A stretch of 8,558 nt of DNA from Dehalococcoidia bacterium (GCA_030650265.1 JAUSEJ010000400.1:1-8558), one strand, 5' to 3'. Positions 1-6,233 are shown, numbered from the stretch's first letter. Numbers and translations: made by a program. Notes: a model not told the origin generated them from the letters alone.

Positions 1-1
1 G

Positions 2-283
2 ATATTGGCCGAGGACGTGGGCCGGCATAATACCCTGGACAAGATTGCCGGTCAATGTTTTCTCCTTGGCGTTCCCACCGCCGACCGCATCATCCTGACT
101 ACAGGTAGGATATCGTCGGAGATGCTTGCCAAAGTGGCGAAAATGCGCATCCCGATCGTGGTCTCGCATTCCTCACCCACCGACCTGGCTGTTAAGCTGG
201 CGAAGGACCTGAACATTACCGTAGTTGGTTATGCACGCGGAAAGTCGTGCAATATCTACACCCATGATTGGAGGATCTTATGA
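2..283 (+). CDS. fdhD: FdhD, formate dehydrogenase accessory sulfurtransferase (3' end only)
   Basis: Only the C-terminal part (about 93 residues) is in the window; the gene enters open from the left edge, so the first TTG seen is internal. The family moves sulfur from the IscS cysteine desulfurase to the Mo/W cofactor of formate dehydrogenase, which makes that enzyme active in the cytoplasm. Visible family features are the EDVGRHNTLDK segment, TTGRISSEM, the PIVVSHSSPTDLAVKLA stretch and the closing G-Y-A-R-G ... IYTH. The catalytic cysteine loop (CxxC-type) lies upstream and cannot be seen. The stop codon overlaps the moeA ATG by four bases (ATGA), so the two genes are probably translationally coupled. 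The family call is secure; the activity of this copy cannot be judged without the missing half. Confidence 0.93.
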   Translation: MLAEDVGRHNTLDKIAGQCFLLGVPTADRIILTTGRISSEMLAKVAKMRIPIVVSHSSPTDLAVKLAKDLNITVVGYARGKSCNIYTHDWRIL

Positions 284-1566
284 TAAGTGTTGAAGAGGCC
301 AGGGAAAAGATTCTTGGCTACGTTAACCCACTGCCCGTTGAAACAAGGCTCATCCTCGAAGCTCTCGGGCAGGTGCTGGGGGAGGACGTCTATTCCACGA
401 TCGATATCCCTCCTCTCGATAACTCTGCGATGGATGGCTATGCCGTTCGGGTGCAAGACACTACGGGAGCCTCGGACCAGGCACCCAAGATCCTGACTAT
501 AATAGGCGAGATAGCAGCCGGCTACGTTTCAGACTTAGTGGTGACTGATGGTACGGCAATAAGGATAATGACCGGAGCGCCGGTGCCGGGGGGAGCGGAT
601 GCAGTAGTCCGGTTCGAGGATACTGACGAAATGGCTCAGAAGTCGGCCGGGGAGACCGCGCACAAGCTGTCTAAGGTTGCCATCTTTCAGGAGGCTGTGC
701 CAGGTTTGAACATCCGGGCGGCCGGCGAAGATGTGCGAGTGGGGCAGTTGGTACTGGAAAAGGGAAGGGTCCTGCGTCCAGCCGAGATTGGCGTTCTGGC
801 TTCACTGGGCCGCGCAGGCGTCAAAGTTATCCGCAGACCGATAGTGGCAATCCTTTCGACGGGCGATGAACTGGTGAAGGCGGGCGAACCGCTACCGCCA
901 GGTAAGATTTACGATAGCAACACTTATAGCGTCGCTTCTCTGGTCCAACGTTACGGCGGTATCCCCATGGTTTTGGGAATAGCCCGGGATAACCTGGATG
1001 CGCTCGAGAGGAGCATTGAGGAGAGCCTTGGGGCCGACATGCTCATCACCTCTGCGGGCGTTTCTATGGGAGATTTTGACATAGTGAAGGATGTCTTGGC
1101 TGCCCACGGCCAGATTTCCTTTTGGACGGTCCAGATGAAGCCAGGCAAGCCTCTGGCCTTCGGTCTTCTCCGCTCCCCGGACGGCACCAGACAGGTCCCG
1201 CATTTGGGCTTGCCCGGGAACCCGGTTAGCTCTATGATCACCTTCGAGCAGTTTGCCAGACCGGCGATCTTGAAGATGCTGGGGAAGACCCGCCTTGAAA
1301 AGCCGACGGTTGAAGCGATTTTGGACGATTCCGTCGTGAACAGGGACGGACGAAGGTATTATGCCAGAGCCATCGTGGAGATACGAGAGGGACGCTATCA
1401 CGCCCGCTTGACGGGGCCCCAAGGCTCGGGTATTCTGACTTCGATGGTAGCGGCAAACGGACTGGTCGTTTTACCGGAGGATACGAAACAGGCAAAGCCG
1501 GGCGAATTGGTCCAGGTCCAGATGCTGGACTGGCCCGAAGAGGTGGACCAGCCGAACGCCCATTAG
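280..1566 (+). CDS. moeA: MoeA, molybdopterin molybdenumtransferase
   Basis: Inserts molybdate (or tungstate) into adenylylated molybdopterin, the last common step of Mo-cofactor synthesis, in the cytoplasm. The 428-residue protein has the full MoeA layout. The N-terminal domains include DNSAMDGYA (47-55) and TGAPVPGGADAVV (98-110). The MoCF-binding domain has STGDEL (193-198), AGVSMGDFD (259-267), MKPGKP (286-291) and GLPGNPVSS (310-318). A C-terminal domain carries SGILTSMVAANGL (383-395). I chose the ATG at 280 because GGAGG at 270-274 lies 5 bases upstream and the ATG overlaps the fdhD stop. A TTG at 268 is in frame but would put the ribosome site inside the gene. Length is normal for the family (about 400). 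Its place after fdhD and before mobB fits formate dehydrogenase cofactor supply. No MogA partner is in the window. Confidence 0.96.
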   Translation: MISVEEAREKILGYVNPLPVETRLILEALGQVLGEDVYSTIDIPPLDNSAMDGYAVRVQDTTGASDQAPKILTIIGEIAAGYVSDLVVTDGTAIRIMTGAPVPGGADAVVRFEDTDEMAQKSAGETAHKLSKVAIFQEAVPGLNIRAAGEDVRVGQLVLEKGRVLRPAEIGVLASLGRAGVKVIRRPIVAILSTGDELVKAGEPLPPGKIYDSNTYSVASLVQRYGGIPMVLGIARDNLDALERSIEESLGADMLITSAGVSMGDFDIVKDVLAAHGQISFWTVQMKPGKPLAFGLLRSPDGTRQVPHLGLPGNPVSSMITFEQFARPAILKMLGKTRLEKPTVEAILDDSVVNRDGRRYYARAIVEIREGRYHARLTGPQGSGILTSMVAANGLVVLPEDTKQAKPGELVQVQMLDWPEEVDQPNAH

Positions 1567-1576
1567 CGGAGAATCA

Positions 1577-1611
1577 GACTGATCCGACGGGTCGGACCGA
1601 TCCATCGGATC
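1577..1611. repeat. Palindromic repeat between moeA and mobB
   Basis: The 73-base gap between moeA and mobB holds nested inverted repeats. TCCGAC (1583-1588) pairs with GTCGGA (1591-1596), and CCGAT (1597-1601) pairs with ATCGG (1604-1608). An outer arm GATCCGA (1581-1587) matches TCGGATC (1605-1611), so one larger 7-bp hairpin or two small ones could form. It shares GACTGATC and GTCGGACCG with the palindrome at 5586-5629. No T-run follows, so it does not look like an intrinsic terminator. It could alter mRNA stability or relative expression within the operon, but that is inference. Confidence 0.7.
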
Positions 1612-1625
1612 TAGAGAAATAATCT

Positions 1626-1633
1626 AAGAGGAG
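1626..1633 (+). promoter_or_regulatory. Ribosome binding site of mobB
   Basis: AAGAGGAG lies 6 bases before the ATG at 1640. This is a strong Shine-Dalgarno sequence, so mobB should be translated independently of moeA despite probable co-transcription. Confidence 0.75.
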
Positions 1634-1639
1634 TTATTC

Positions 1640-2293
1640 ATGCCTCCAATAGTTTCCATCGTCGGAAAGTCCAATGTCGGCAAGACCACTTTTCTCGTGA
1701 AGCTTCTGCCGGAGTTGAAGAAGAGAGGTTATCGGGTAGCTACTGTGAAGCACGATGTGCACGGGTTCGAGATGGACAGCCCGGGCAAGGATAGCTGGCG
1801 ACACGCTCAGGCAGGCAGTGATGTCGTGATCGTTAGCTCACCAGGGAAGATTGCCATGATCAAGTCGTTGAATCACGATTCGACCCTGCCCGAGATCGAA
1901 CACCTCATCGGTGATTCGGTAGATATCATAATAACGGAAGGCTTTAAGCAAGCGGAAGCCCCCAAGATCGAGATTCATCGTAAGGAGGTCAGCAGCGAAC
2001 TTCTCTGTACTGCGCGGGAGCTCGTCGCTTTGGTAACCGACGAGCAGTTGGGAATCGCCGTGCCCCAGTTTGGCCTCGACGACGTCGCCGGCATTGCCGA
2101 TGTTTTGGAACAGCGGTTCCTGTCGGCTGTGCGAACGGAGAGTGAGGTGTCGCTGATGGCCGATGGGAAGTCGATTGCCGTGGCTCCTTTCGTTCGAGAT
2201 GCGATCATCGGCACTCTTGTGGGCCTGCTCTCCACCCTTAAAGGAATGGGTAACCTCCGAACAATCGACCTTCGAATCAGAAGAGGCGGCTAA
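1640..2293 (+). CDS. mobB: MobB, molybdopterin-guanine dinucleotide biosynthesis adaptor, with C-terminal extension
   Basis: A P-loop GTPase of the MobB family, thought to assist MobA in attaching GMP to the Mo cofactor or in delivering it to enzymes such as formate dehydrogenase. The Walker A motif is GKSNVGKT (9-16), followed by the family marks VKHDVHGFEMD (37-46), DSWRHAQAG (51-59) and IITEGFK (97-103). At 217 residues it is longer than the usual 160-180. The extra part, about residues 168-217, reads as a small separate unit starting near LMADGKSIAVAPFVRD and ending in a basic RIRRGG. I recall similar C-terminal additions in MobB-like proteins of other anaerobes, but this is memory only. 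ATG is supported by the strong upstream ribosome site. No mobA is in the window. Confidence 0.92.
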   Translation: MPPIVSIVGKSNVGKTTFLVKLLPELKKRGYRVATVKHDVHGFEMDSPGKDSWRHAQAGSDVVIVSSPGKIAMIKSLNHDSTLPEIEHLIGDSVDIIITEGFKQAEAPKIEIHRKEVSSELLCTARELVALVTDEQLGIAVPQFGLDDVAGIADVLEQRFLSAVRTESEVSLMADGKSIAVAPFVRDAIIGTLVGLLSTLKGMGNLRTIDLRIRRGG

Positions 2294-2325
2294 TCGAACG
2301 CAGATAGTAGCAAGGGAGGCTAGAC

Positions 2326-2796
2326 TTGGAAGCTGAGCAGACAGATACCAGGTATCATGTCGATACCGATTGGTACAAGCAGCGGGGCAGATCCTTCGAG
2401 GTGATGGGTCAAAGCCGGATGTGCCCGAACTGCAAGAAGAAATTGGGCACAGAAACAGAGGAGCGGGTTCCGAAAATTGACCAGAAATCTGGCAGAGTGG
2501 CCTTTGAAAATCGCAAGGTGCCGTTTGGCTCGAACCCGTTTGTGGTTCTCAGGGACTGCTGTGGCAAAAAGAAAGAGTTCATTGGCGCCTCGACGCCAAT
2601 TCTCGAATCTGTTTTTCGTCTGTTGCTGGCCAACGCAAATCAACCGCTAACTCTAGAAGACCTGAAACAGAAGCTGGAAGAGACGGGCAACTATACTCAG
2701 TCCGGGCATTTCATCAGCGCCGAAGTTCTGAAGCGTTTGATTGACCACGACCAGCAATACGGGATCAGGCCAATTACGATTCTTCCAGCGCTCTAA
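2326..2796 (+). CDS. Uncharacterised 156-residue protein with CPNC and CC motifs
   Basis: I do not recognise a named family. The TTG start is supported by AAGGGAGG at 2312-2319, 6 bases upstream. The gene follows mobB by 32 bases in the same direction, so it is probably in the same operon. The N-terminal half has two cysteine pairs, CPNC (residues 33-36) and CC (78-79). They are separated by a charged stretch containing EERVPK and FENRKVPFGSNPF, which resembles a treble-clef or zinc-ribbon metal site. The C-terminal half (about 91-140) is predicted mostly helical: PILESVFRLLLANANQPLTL then EDLKQKLEETG and SAEVLKRLIDHD. That could be a winged-helix or other helical fold. There is no signal peptide or membrane segment, so it should be cytoplasmic. 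Its place after moeA and mobB suggests, without proving, a link to molybdoenzyme maturation. The gene is probably real because of the strong ribosome site and clean protein composition. Confidence 0.8.
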   Translation: MEAEQTDTRYHVDTDWYKQRGRSFEVMGQSRMCPNCKKKLGTETEERVPKIDQKSGRVAFENRKVPFGSNPFVVLRDCCGKKKEFIGASTPILESVFRLLLANANQPLTLEDLKQKLEETGNYTQSGHFISAEVLKRLIDHDQQYGIRPITILPAL

Positions 2797-2799
2797 ACT

Positions 2800-3636
2800 C
2801 TAGTGCTGATGGTCGTGGTGTCGAAGATGCCAGTGAGGATGGGCATGACGTCGATCAGAGTGCCGGTGGGGGTGCTCGTGGATAAGGTTAGTCAACAGTA
2901 GGAGTTCCCGGTCCGACAAGATGTCCTTCGGTGGCGCTGACGCAGCGATGGTGTGGTCGTCGCCGATGACAACGGCGCGATCGGCAATGTCCTCAACAAT
3001 GTCAAGGTCGTGGGTGGCCGTGACAAGAGTTGTGCCGCGATCGTTCATTTCCAGCAATAGTTCTATGAATTCCGTCTGGCTCCTGGGGTCGAGGCTGGCC
3101 GTTGGCTCGTCGAGCAGAAGAACGTCCGGTTCGACCACCAGGATGGAGGCCAGAGCGACCTTCTTTTTCTCGCCCCCCGATAGACGGTATGGCGGTCTAT
3201 CTTTCAGTCTCTCAATGTGCATCAAACTCATGATATCGTTTACTCTCTCCACGATCTCGGCTTTGGGCAGGCCTAACTGCAGTGGGCCGAAGGCCAATTC
3301 ATCCCAGACCGTCGGGGAAAAGAGCTGAACGTCCGGATCCTGAAACACGAGGCCTACCCTCCGGCGAAAAGCGTGGGCATAAGGCTGTTCACGTAGCAGA
3401 TCCTCCGTCAAGGGGTTGCCGAAAGCGGTTATTGTTCCCTTGGTGGGAAAACAGAGGGCGTCCAGAATCCTGAGTAGAGTAGATTTACCGGTGCCGTTGG
3501 CCCCCAAAATGGCGATCTTCTCCCCCTGACGAATATCGAGCGAGATGTTCGTCAAAGCCATGACCTTCTCGTAACTGTACTCCACGCCCTTTAGCTCGAA
3601 TATGGGCGCAGCATCAAGATTATCACTGCGATTCAT
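2800..3636 (-). CDS. cbiO: CbiO/NikO, ATPase of ECF nickel/cobalt importer, with His-rich tail
   Basis: Cytoplasmic ATP-binding subunit that powers uptake through the CbiM-CbiQ membrane complex. All ABC motifs are present: Walker A GANGTGKST (45-53), Q-loop FQDPDVQLFSPTV (98-110), signature LSGGEKKKV (152-160), Walker B VLLLDEPTASLDP (172-184) and the switch histidine H209 in ATHDLD. The length is 278 residues with ATG at 3634-3636, which sits one base after the cbiQ stop. An in-frame ATG at 3783 would add 49 residues overlapping cbiQ with no family resemblance, so it is rejected. GGAG lies about 10 bases upstream inside cbiQ. The last 26 residues (253-278) contain 12 histidines in HxH and HH patterns, as in metal-storing tails of nickel chaperones such as HypB and UreE. 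The tail probably holds Ni or Co near the transporter, but this is inferred. Confidence 0.95.
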   Translation of the reverse strand: MNRSDNLDAAPIFELKGVEYSYEKVMALTNISLDIRQGEKIAILGANGTGKSTLLRILDALCFPTKGTITAFGNPLTEDLLREQPYAHAFRRRVGLVFQDPDVQLFSPTVWDELAFGPLQLGLPKAEIVERVNDIMSLMHIERLKDRPPYRLSGGEKKKVALASILVVEPDVLLLDEPTASLDPRSQTEFIELLLEMNDRGTTLVTATHDLDIVEDIADRAVVIGDDHTIAASAPPKDILSDRELLLLTNLIHEHPHRHSDRRHAHPHWHLRHHDHQH

Positions 3637-3637
3637 G

Positions 3638-4567
3638 TCAAATGCGCTCCAATAACATAATGAAGCTGGCCAAACAGCCAGTCGTGAGTAGCCAAAGCCA
3701 ATCGGGCCCGGACATGTGAAACTCGTCCATGACTTTCGCTTCGCCGGTAAAACCACGAGAAAGCATTGCCGAATATATTTCATCGCTCAGATGGTAGGAC
3801 TTGGCCAGTAGAGTCCCCCCGCTCGCCGCCAGTCCTCGCCGGTGATCAGCGCCTCTCAGCTTTCCCAGCGTTCGACTCTTCCTCGCCAGAAGCATCGAAC
3901 TGGTAATCTGAAGCAGAACGAAGATGTACCTGTAAGTCATCGCCATGATCAGGACGAAAACCTGGGGCACCCGAAAGACGCGGAGGGCTTTCAGCAAGTG
4001 CGCCCAGCGACTTGTGGTGACAAGAAGTACAGCAAGCGAGACCGAGTCACCGACGCGCAAGATCAGGGTGAAGGCTGTTCTCAAGCCCTGCTCTGTCAAG
4101 GCGATCTCGCCAGGCAGCGAGAGGAAAGAGAACGACCAGGGGCGGCCGAGGTCGAGGAGAGTGATCACCGGGCGACCAGGGGTGACGACATTGAAGATTA
4201 CGGGAAGGGCCACAATACCGGTGAATAACGGCATAAAGAGCCAAACACGCTTGATAAAGAATAAAACCGGAATCCTGGAAATGGCGGCGAGGGCCAGGAC
4301 AAGGAGATAAAAGATAGCAAGCGTCCAGATCTGTCGAGCAAGCGAAACGGCCAGAATGAGGCCGAGAAGGCCGACCAGCCTGGCGCGCGGGTCCAAACTT
4401 TGGAGAAAACCTGGTCGCTGCGCCATCTCCTCGTAGAAGATAGCGTCTTGAAGGGTTCGGGCAATGCCTCTCAGAGTGCTTTCCAGAAAGCCGCTGCCCT
4501 TCCGCCTTCCCGACCTACCTGTCGGTCCTAACATCCAACTACCGGTCACTACACGTTCCCTGACCAA
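3638..4567 (-). CDS. cbiQ: CbiQ/NikQ, transmembrane (EcfT) subunit of nickel/cobalt importer
   Basis: The membrane scaffold that couples the ATPase to the substrate-binding CbiM. It begins with the family-typical FLESTLRGIARTLQ ... RPGFLQSLDPRARL (27-64). Hydrophobic segments follow near 64-78, 82-98, 103-128, 162-184, 200-222 and 288-306. The cytoplasmic coupling region includes LLARKSRTLG (226-235) and AMLSRGFTGE (267-276), which match the EcfT motifs that contact the ATPase. I used TTG at 4567, three bases after the cbiM stop and preceded by GAGGAGA at the end of cbiM. This gives 309 residues, somewhat long. Residues 1-26 look unlike the family and part is encoded by a GTCGG-type inverted repeat (4510-4525). 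A later start, such as ATG at 4534 or a rare codon nearer FLEST, is possible. The stop is one base from the cbiO start. Confidence 0.92.
   Translation of the reverse strand: MVRERVVTGSWMLGPTGRSGRRKGSGFLESTLRGIARTLQDAIFYEEMAQRPGFLQSLDPRARLVGLLGLILAVSLARQIWTLAIFYLLVLALAAISRIPVLFFIKRVWLFMPLFTGIVALPVIFNVVTPGRPVITLLDLGRPWSFSFLSLPGEIALTEQGLRTAFTLILRVGDSVSLAVLLVTTSRWAHLLKALRVFRVPQVFVLIMAMTYRYIFVLLQITSSMLLARKSRTLGKLRGADHRRGLAASGGTLLAKSYHLSDEIYSAMLSRGFTGEAKVMDEFHMSGPDWLWLLTTGCLASFIMLLERI
4510..4525. repeat. Short inverted repeat inside the 5' end of cbiQ
   Basis: CCGAC (4510-4514) and GTCGG (4521-4525) form a 5-bp stem with a 6-base loop. It encodes part of the poorly conserved N-terminus of CbiQ (about residues 14-20). 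The core word GTCGG/CCGAC is shared with the intergenic palindromes at 1577-1611 and 5586-5629. It may be a decayed member of that family, or chance, since the stem is short. Confidence 0.4.
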
Positions 4568-4570
4568 GGA

Positions 4571-5563
4571 TCATGTCTCTCCTCGTGCCAACCATTTGCC
4601 GATCATAAACATGGACAGACCTATCGCCACAACACCCAGAAGCCCTGAGACCATGTATCCGGTTGTTAGACCAAGACCGGCGACCTCGTAGTCCGACAGA
4701 GGCGCGTTCCAGACGTTTTCCAACGCGACCATGCCTTTCGGCACGAAGCCAATTGCAAGCAGAAGGTCGGCGGAGTTCCATTCACCCCAGGCTGTTCCAG
4801 TGGCCATGAGGCCAAGAGGCGTGAGTAGAATCATGGCGGCAAGGCCCGCCCAGAGCCATCTGTAGCTGTGGCCAACGCCTATACGACCGGTGAGTACTGT
4901 AAGCAGCGGCTCGTTGGCTTTCTGCAAATAGGCGATGACGAAGGCGGTGATCGCCGCCTCCGCTACTCCAGCGACCAGGAGATGTCCTGCCATGACGGCC
5001 GGAATCGACTGTGCGAGACCGTAAGGTGCGTAAAGCGGTGTGCCATCGGCTGCCTTGAACAGCAGAGGCTGTAAGCCAAGTTCGACTGACGTGAAGAGAG
5101 CTGAGACGTTTATGGCGAGATAGCTTCCCAGCGCCGCTGCTACCACTCTCCTTCTCGAAACCACCTGAGAGTTGCCCGCCAAGAATCGGTAGGCATAGTA
5201 ACTCACGAAAGAGCCAACAATCGCCATGTTGAAGGCATTCGCACCGATGGCCCATATCCCCCCATCGCCAAAGAAGAACGCCTGAATCACGAGTGCTACG
5301 GTAATGCCTAGCACCGCCGCCCAGGGCCCCAGGATGATCGCCATCAGCGCAGCGCCAACCGCGTGACCAGTCGTGCCGCCAGGTAGCGGGATGTTGAACA
5401 TCTGGATAGTAAAGGCAGAAGCTGAGAGGACAGAAAGGATGGGCACCATCTTGCTGCTAAGGGAACGCTGCACCCTTTTGCTGGCCACATACCAAAAAGG
5501 AATGGCAGCCCCGTACATGACAACGGCGGTCGCCGGACTAAGATAGCCGTCAGGAATGTGCAT
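4571..5563 (-). CDS. cbiM: CbiM/NikM-type metal-binding subunit fused to a CbiN/NikN-like PDGLE domain
   Basis: Substrate-specific membrane component of the ECF nickel/cobalt importer. The protein begins MHIPDG, the conserved N-terminus whose Met1 amino group and His2 bind the metal in the solved NikM structure. The third ligand corresponds to H67 in PGGTTGHAVG (61-70). Further family signs are MFNIPLPGGT (55-64), FFFGDGGIWAIGANAFNM (96-113) and ALFTSVELG (155-163). Seven or so hydrophobic segments cover residues 10-215. From about 235 to 325 a second unit has two membrane segments around LLTPLGLMATGTAWGEW and LSDYEVAGLG, matching the PDGLE/NikN-like domain often encoded separately. The length of 330 fits the fusion. 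The ATG follows GGAGAG (5568-5573) by 4 bases. The fusion form leans towards nickel, but cobalt cannot be excluded from sequence. No cobalamin riboswitch precedes it. Confidence 0.95.
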   Translation of the reverse strand: MHIPDGYLSPATAVVMYGAAIPFWYVASKRVQRSLSSKMVPILSVLSASAFTIQMFNIPLPGGTTGHAVGAALMAIILGPWAAVLGITVALVIQAFFFGDGGIWAIGANAFNMAIVGSFVSYYAYRFLAGNSQVVSRRRVVAAALGSYLAINVSALFTSVELGLQPLLFKAADGTPLYAPYGLAQSIPAVMAGHLLVAGVAEAAITAFVIAYLQKANEPLLTVLTGRIGVGHSYRWLWAGLAAMILLTPLGLMATGTAWGEWNSADLLLAIGFVPKGMVALENVWNAPLSDYEVAGLGLTTGYMVSGLLGVVAIGLSMFMIGKWLARGET

Positions 5564-5585
5564 GTAGCTCTCCGTAACTCTTAGG

Positions 5586-5629
5586 CCGATCAGTCGGACC
5601 GGTCAGATCTAACCGATCCGACTGATCGG
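5586..5629. repeat. Large palindrome between the fur-type gene and cbiM
   Basis: A perfect 13-bp inverted repeat: CCGATCAGTCGGA (5586-5598) with TCCGACTGATCGG (5617-5629). After one mismatch, another four pairs continue (5600-5603 with 5612-5615). It fills most of the 71-base gap between the regulator stop and the cbiM ribosome site on the - strand. In the direction of transcription no T-run follows, so it is not a standard terminator. It may tune read-through or protect mRNA between the regulator and transporter genes. It shares GTCGGACCG and GACTGATC with the palindrome at 1577-1611. Confidence 0.8.
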
Positions 5630-5634
5630 AAACG

Positions 5635-6069
5635 TCAACCCTTGCAGCTTTTACAGCGCCCGAAAAACGCCAGATGAGATAGGTCCACTTCAAAACCATA
5701 GCGCTGGAGTAGAGCCTCTCCAAACAAACCAGGCACTGCGTCATCCATGTCGACCACGCGCCCGCATTTCTGGCATATTAGGTGGTGGTGCCGGCCATTT
5801 TCGGCCCAGTGATAGCAGACGCTGCCCTCGCCCATGTCGGTCTCTGTCACCATGCCCAGCTTCTTTAGCCATTCCAAAGTGCGGTATACGGTCGATATGT
5901 TCACGTAGGGATACTGCTCGCGAATGCGGCTATGAATGGTCTCGGCAGTCAGATGAATCTCGCTCTCCTGCAGCACCGATACGATCAGCAGGCGTTGTGG
6001 AGTCAGGCGTTGCCCCAAATCGTGTAACCTTTGCTCGACCCCTCCGTCAGAAGGGCTGCTTGTCTCCAT
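5635..6069 (-). CDS. Fur-family metal-responsive repressor (Nur/Zur/Fur type)
   Basis: A 144-residue DNA-binding metalloregulator. The N-terminal winged helix includes RLTPQRLLIVSVL (21-33) and the recognition helix region NISTVYRTLEWLKK (57-70). The dimerisation/metal domain has HLTAE (39-43), HHH (94-96) followed by LICQKCG (97-103), H132 in DLSHLAF and the closing CKSC (139-142). The two CxxC pairs (99/102 and 139/142) are the usual structural zinc site. H39 and the HHH group are candidate sensing ligands. Sequence alone does not tell nickel from zinc or iron sensing. Being first in a probable operon with a Ni/Co importer (71 bases to cbiM) argues for a nickel- or cobalt-type sensor. ATG is preceded by GGGGAG at 6075-6080. 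It is probably autoregulated through the inverted repeat at 6141-6156. Confidence 0.93.
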   Translation of the reverse strand: METSSPSDGGVEQRLHDLGQRLTPQRLLIVSVLQESEIHLTAETIHSRIREQYPYVNISTVYRTLEWLKKLGMVTETDMGEGSVCYHWAENGRHHHLICQKCGRVVDMDDAVPGLFGEALLQRYGFEVDLSHLAFFGRCKSCKG

Positions 6070-6117
6070 TGTATCTCCCCAAAACAGTCCATGAGGACGT
6101 TTTCGCCCACCCGACTG

Positions 6118-6146
6118 AGTCTATCATAAAGTGAAGCCAGTTGCAA
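6118..6146 (-). promoter_or_regulatory. Candidate promoter of the fur-cbiMQO operon
   Basis: On the - strand, TTGCAA (6146-6141) and TAGACT (6123-6118) are 17 bases apart, each matching 4 of 6 bases of the sigma-70 consensus. The overlapping TATGAT (6128-6123) is a better -10 but lacks a good -35. Transcription would start about 40-50 bases before the ATG at 6069. Confidence 0.45.
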
Positions 6147-6156
6147 CTATTTGCAT
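6141..6156. promoter_or_regulatory. Candidate Fur-family operator
   Basis: TTGCAACTATTTGCAT contains the inverted repeat TGCAA-N4-TTGCA (6142-6146 and 6151-6155). It overlaps the predicted -35 of the regulator promoter, the expected place for autorepression. TTGCAA half-sites recall the nickel regulator Nur of Streptomyces (TTGCAA-type direct or inverted halves), though spacing differs. It lies about 50 bases upstream of the predicted rnc -35, so direct repression of rnc is unlikely. Confidence 0.45.
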
Positions 6157-6204
6157 CTGCGACTAACTGCGTTGGTCCGATCAGCCAAAGCATTGTGGGG
6201 GCTG

Positions 6205-6233
6205 TTGTATGTCGAGCCGTCCCATGATATATT
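6205..6233 (+). promoter_or_regulatory. Predicted sigma-70-type promoter of rnc
   Basis: TTGTAT (6205-6210) and TATATT (6228-6233) have a 17-base spacer. TG at 6225-6226 gives an extended -10. Start of transcription would be near 6240, leaving a leader of about 28 bases before the rnc ATG. Confidence 0.6.

Noticed and set aside
892..1422. 176-residue open frame on the - strand inside moeA
   Set aside because: It is antisense to strongly conserved moeA motifs and its translation resembles no protein family; a shadow of coding composition.
3637..3783. Longer cbiO starting at an upstream in-frame ATG (3783)
   Set aside because: The added 49 residues overlap the 3' end of cbiQ and do not look like CbiO; the ATG at 3636 fits the family start and the 1-base coupling with cbiQ.
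3842..4310. Two overlapping + strand open frames of 121-128 residues across cbiQ
   Set aside because: They lie opposite a clear cbiQ, have Arg/Lys/Glu-rich low-quality composition and no convincing start context.
5586..5629. Intrinsic terminator after the fur-type gene
   Set aside because: The hairpin is strong but no T-run follows in the direction of transcription, so standard termination is not supported.
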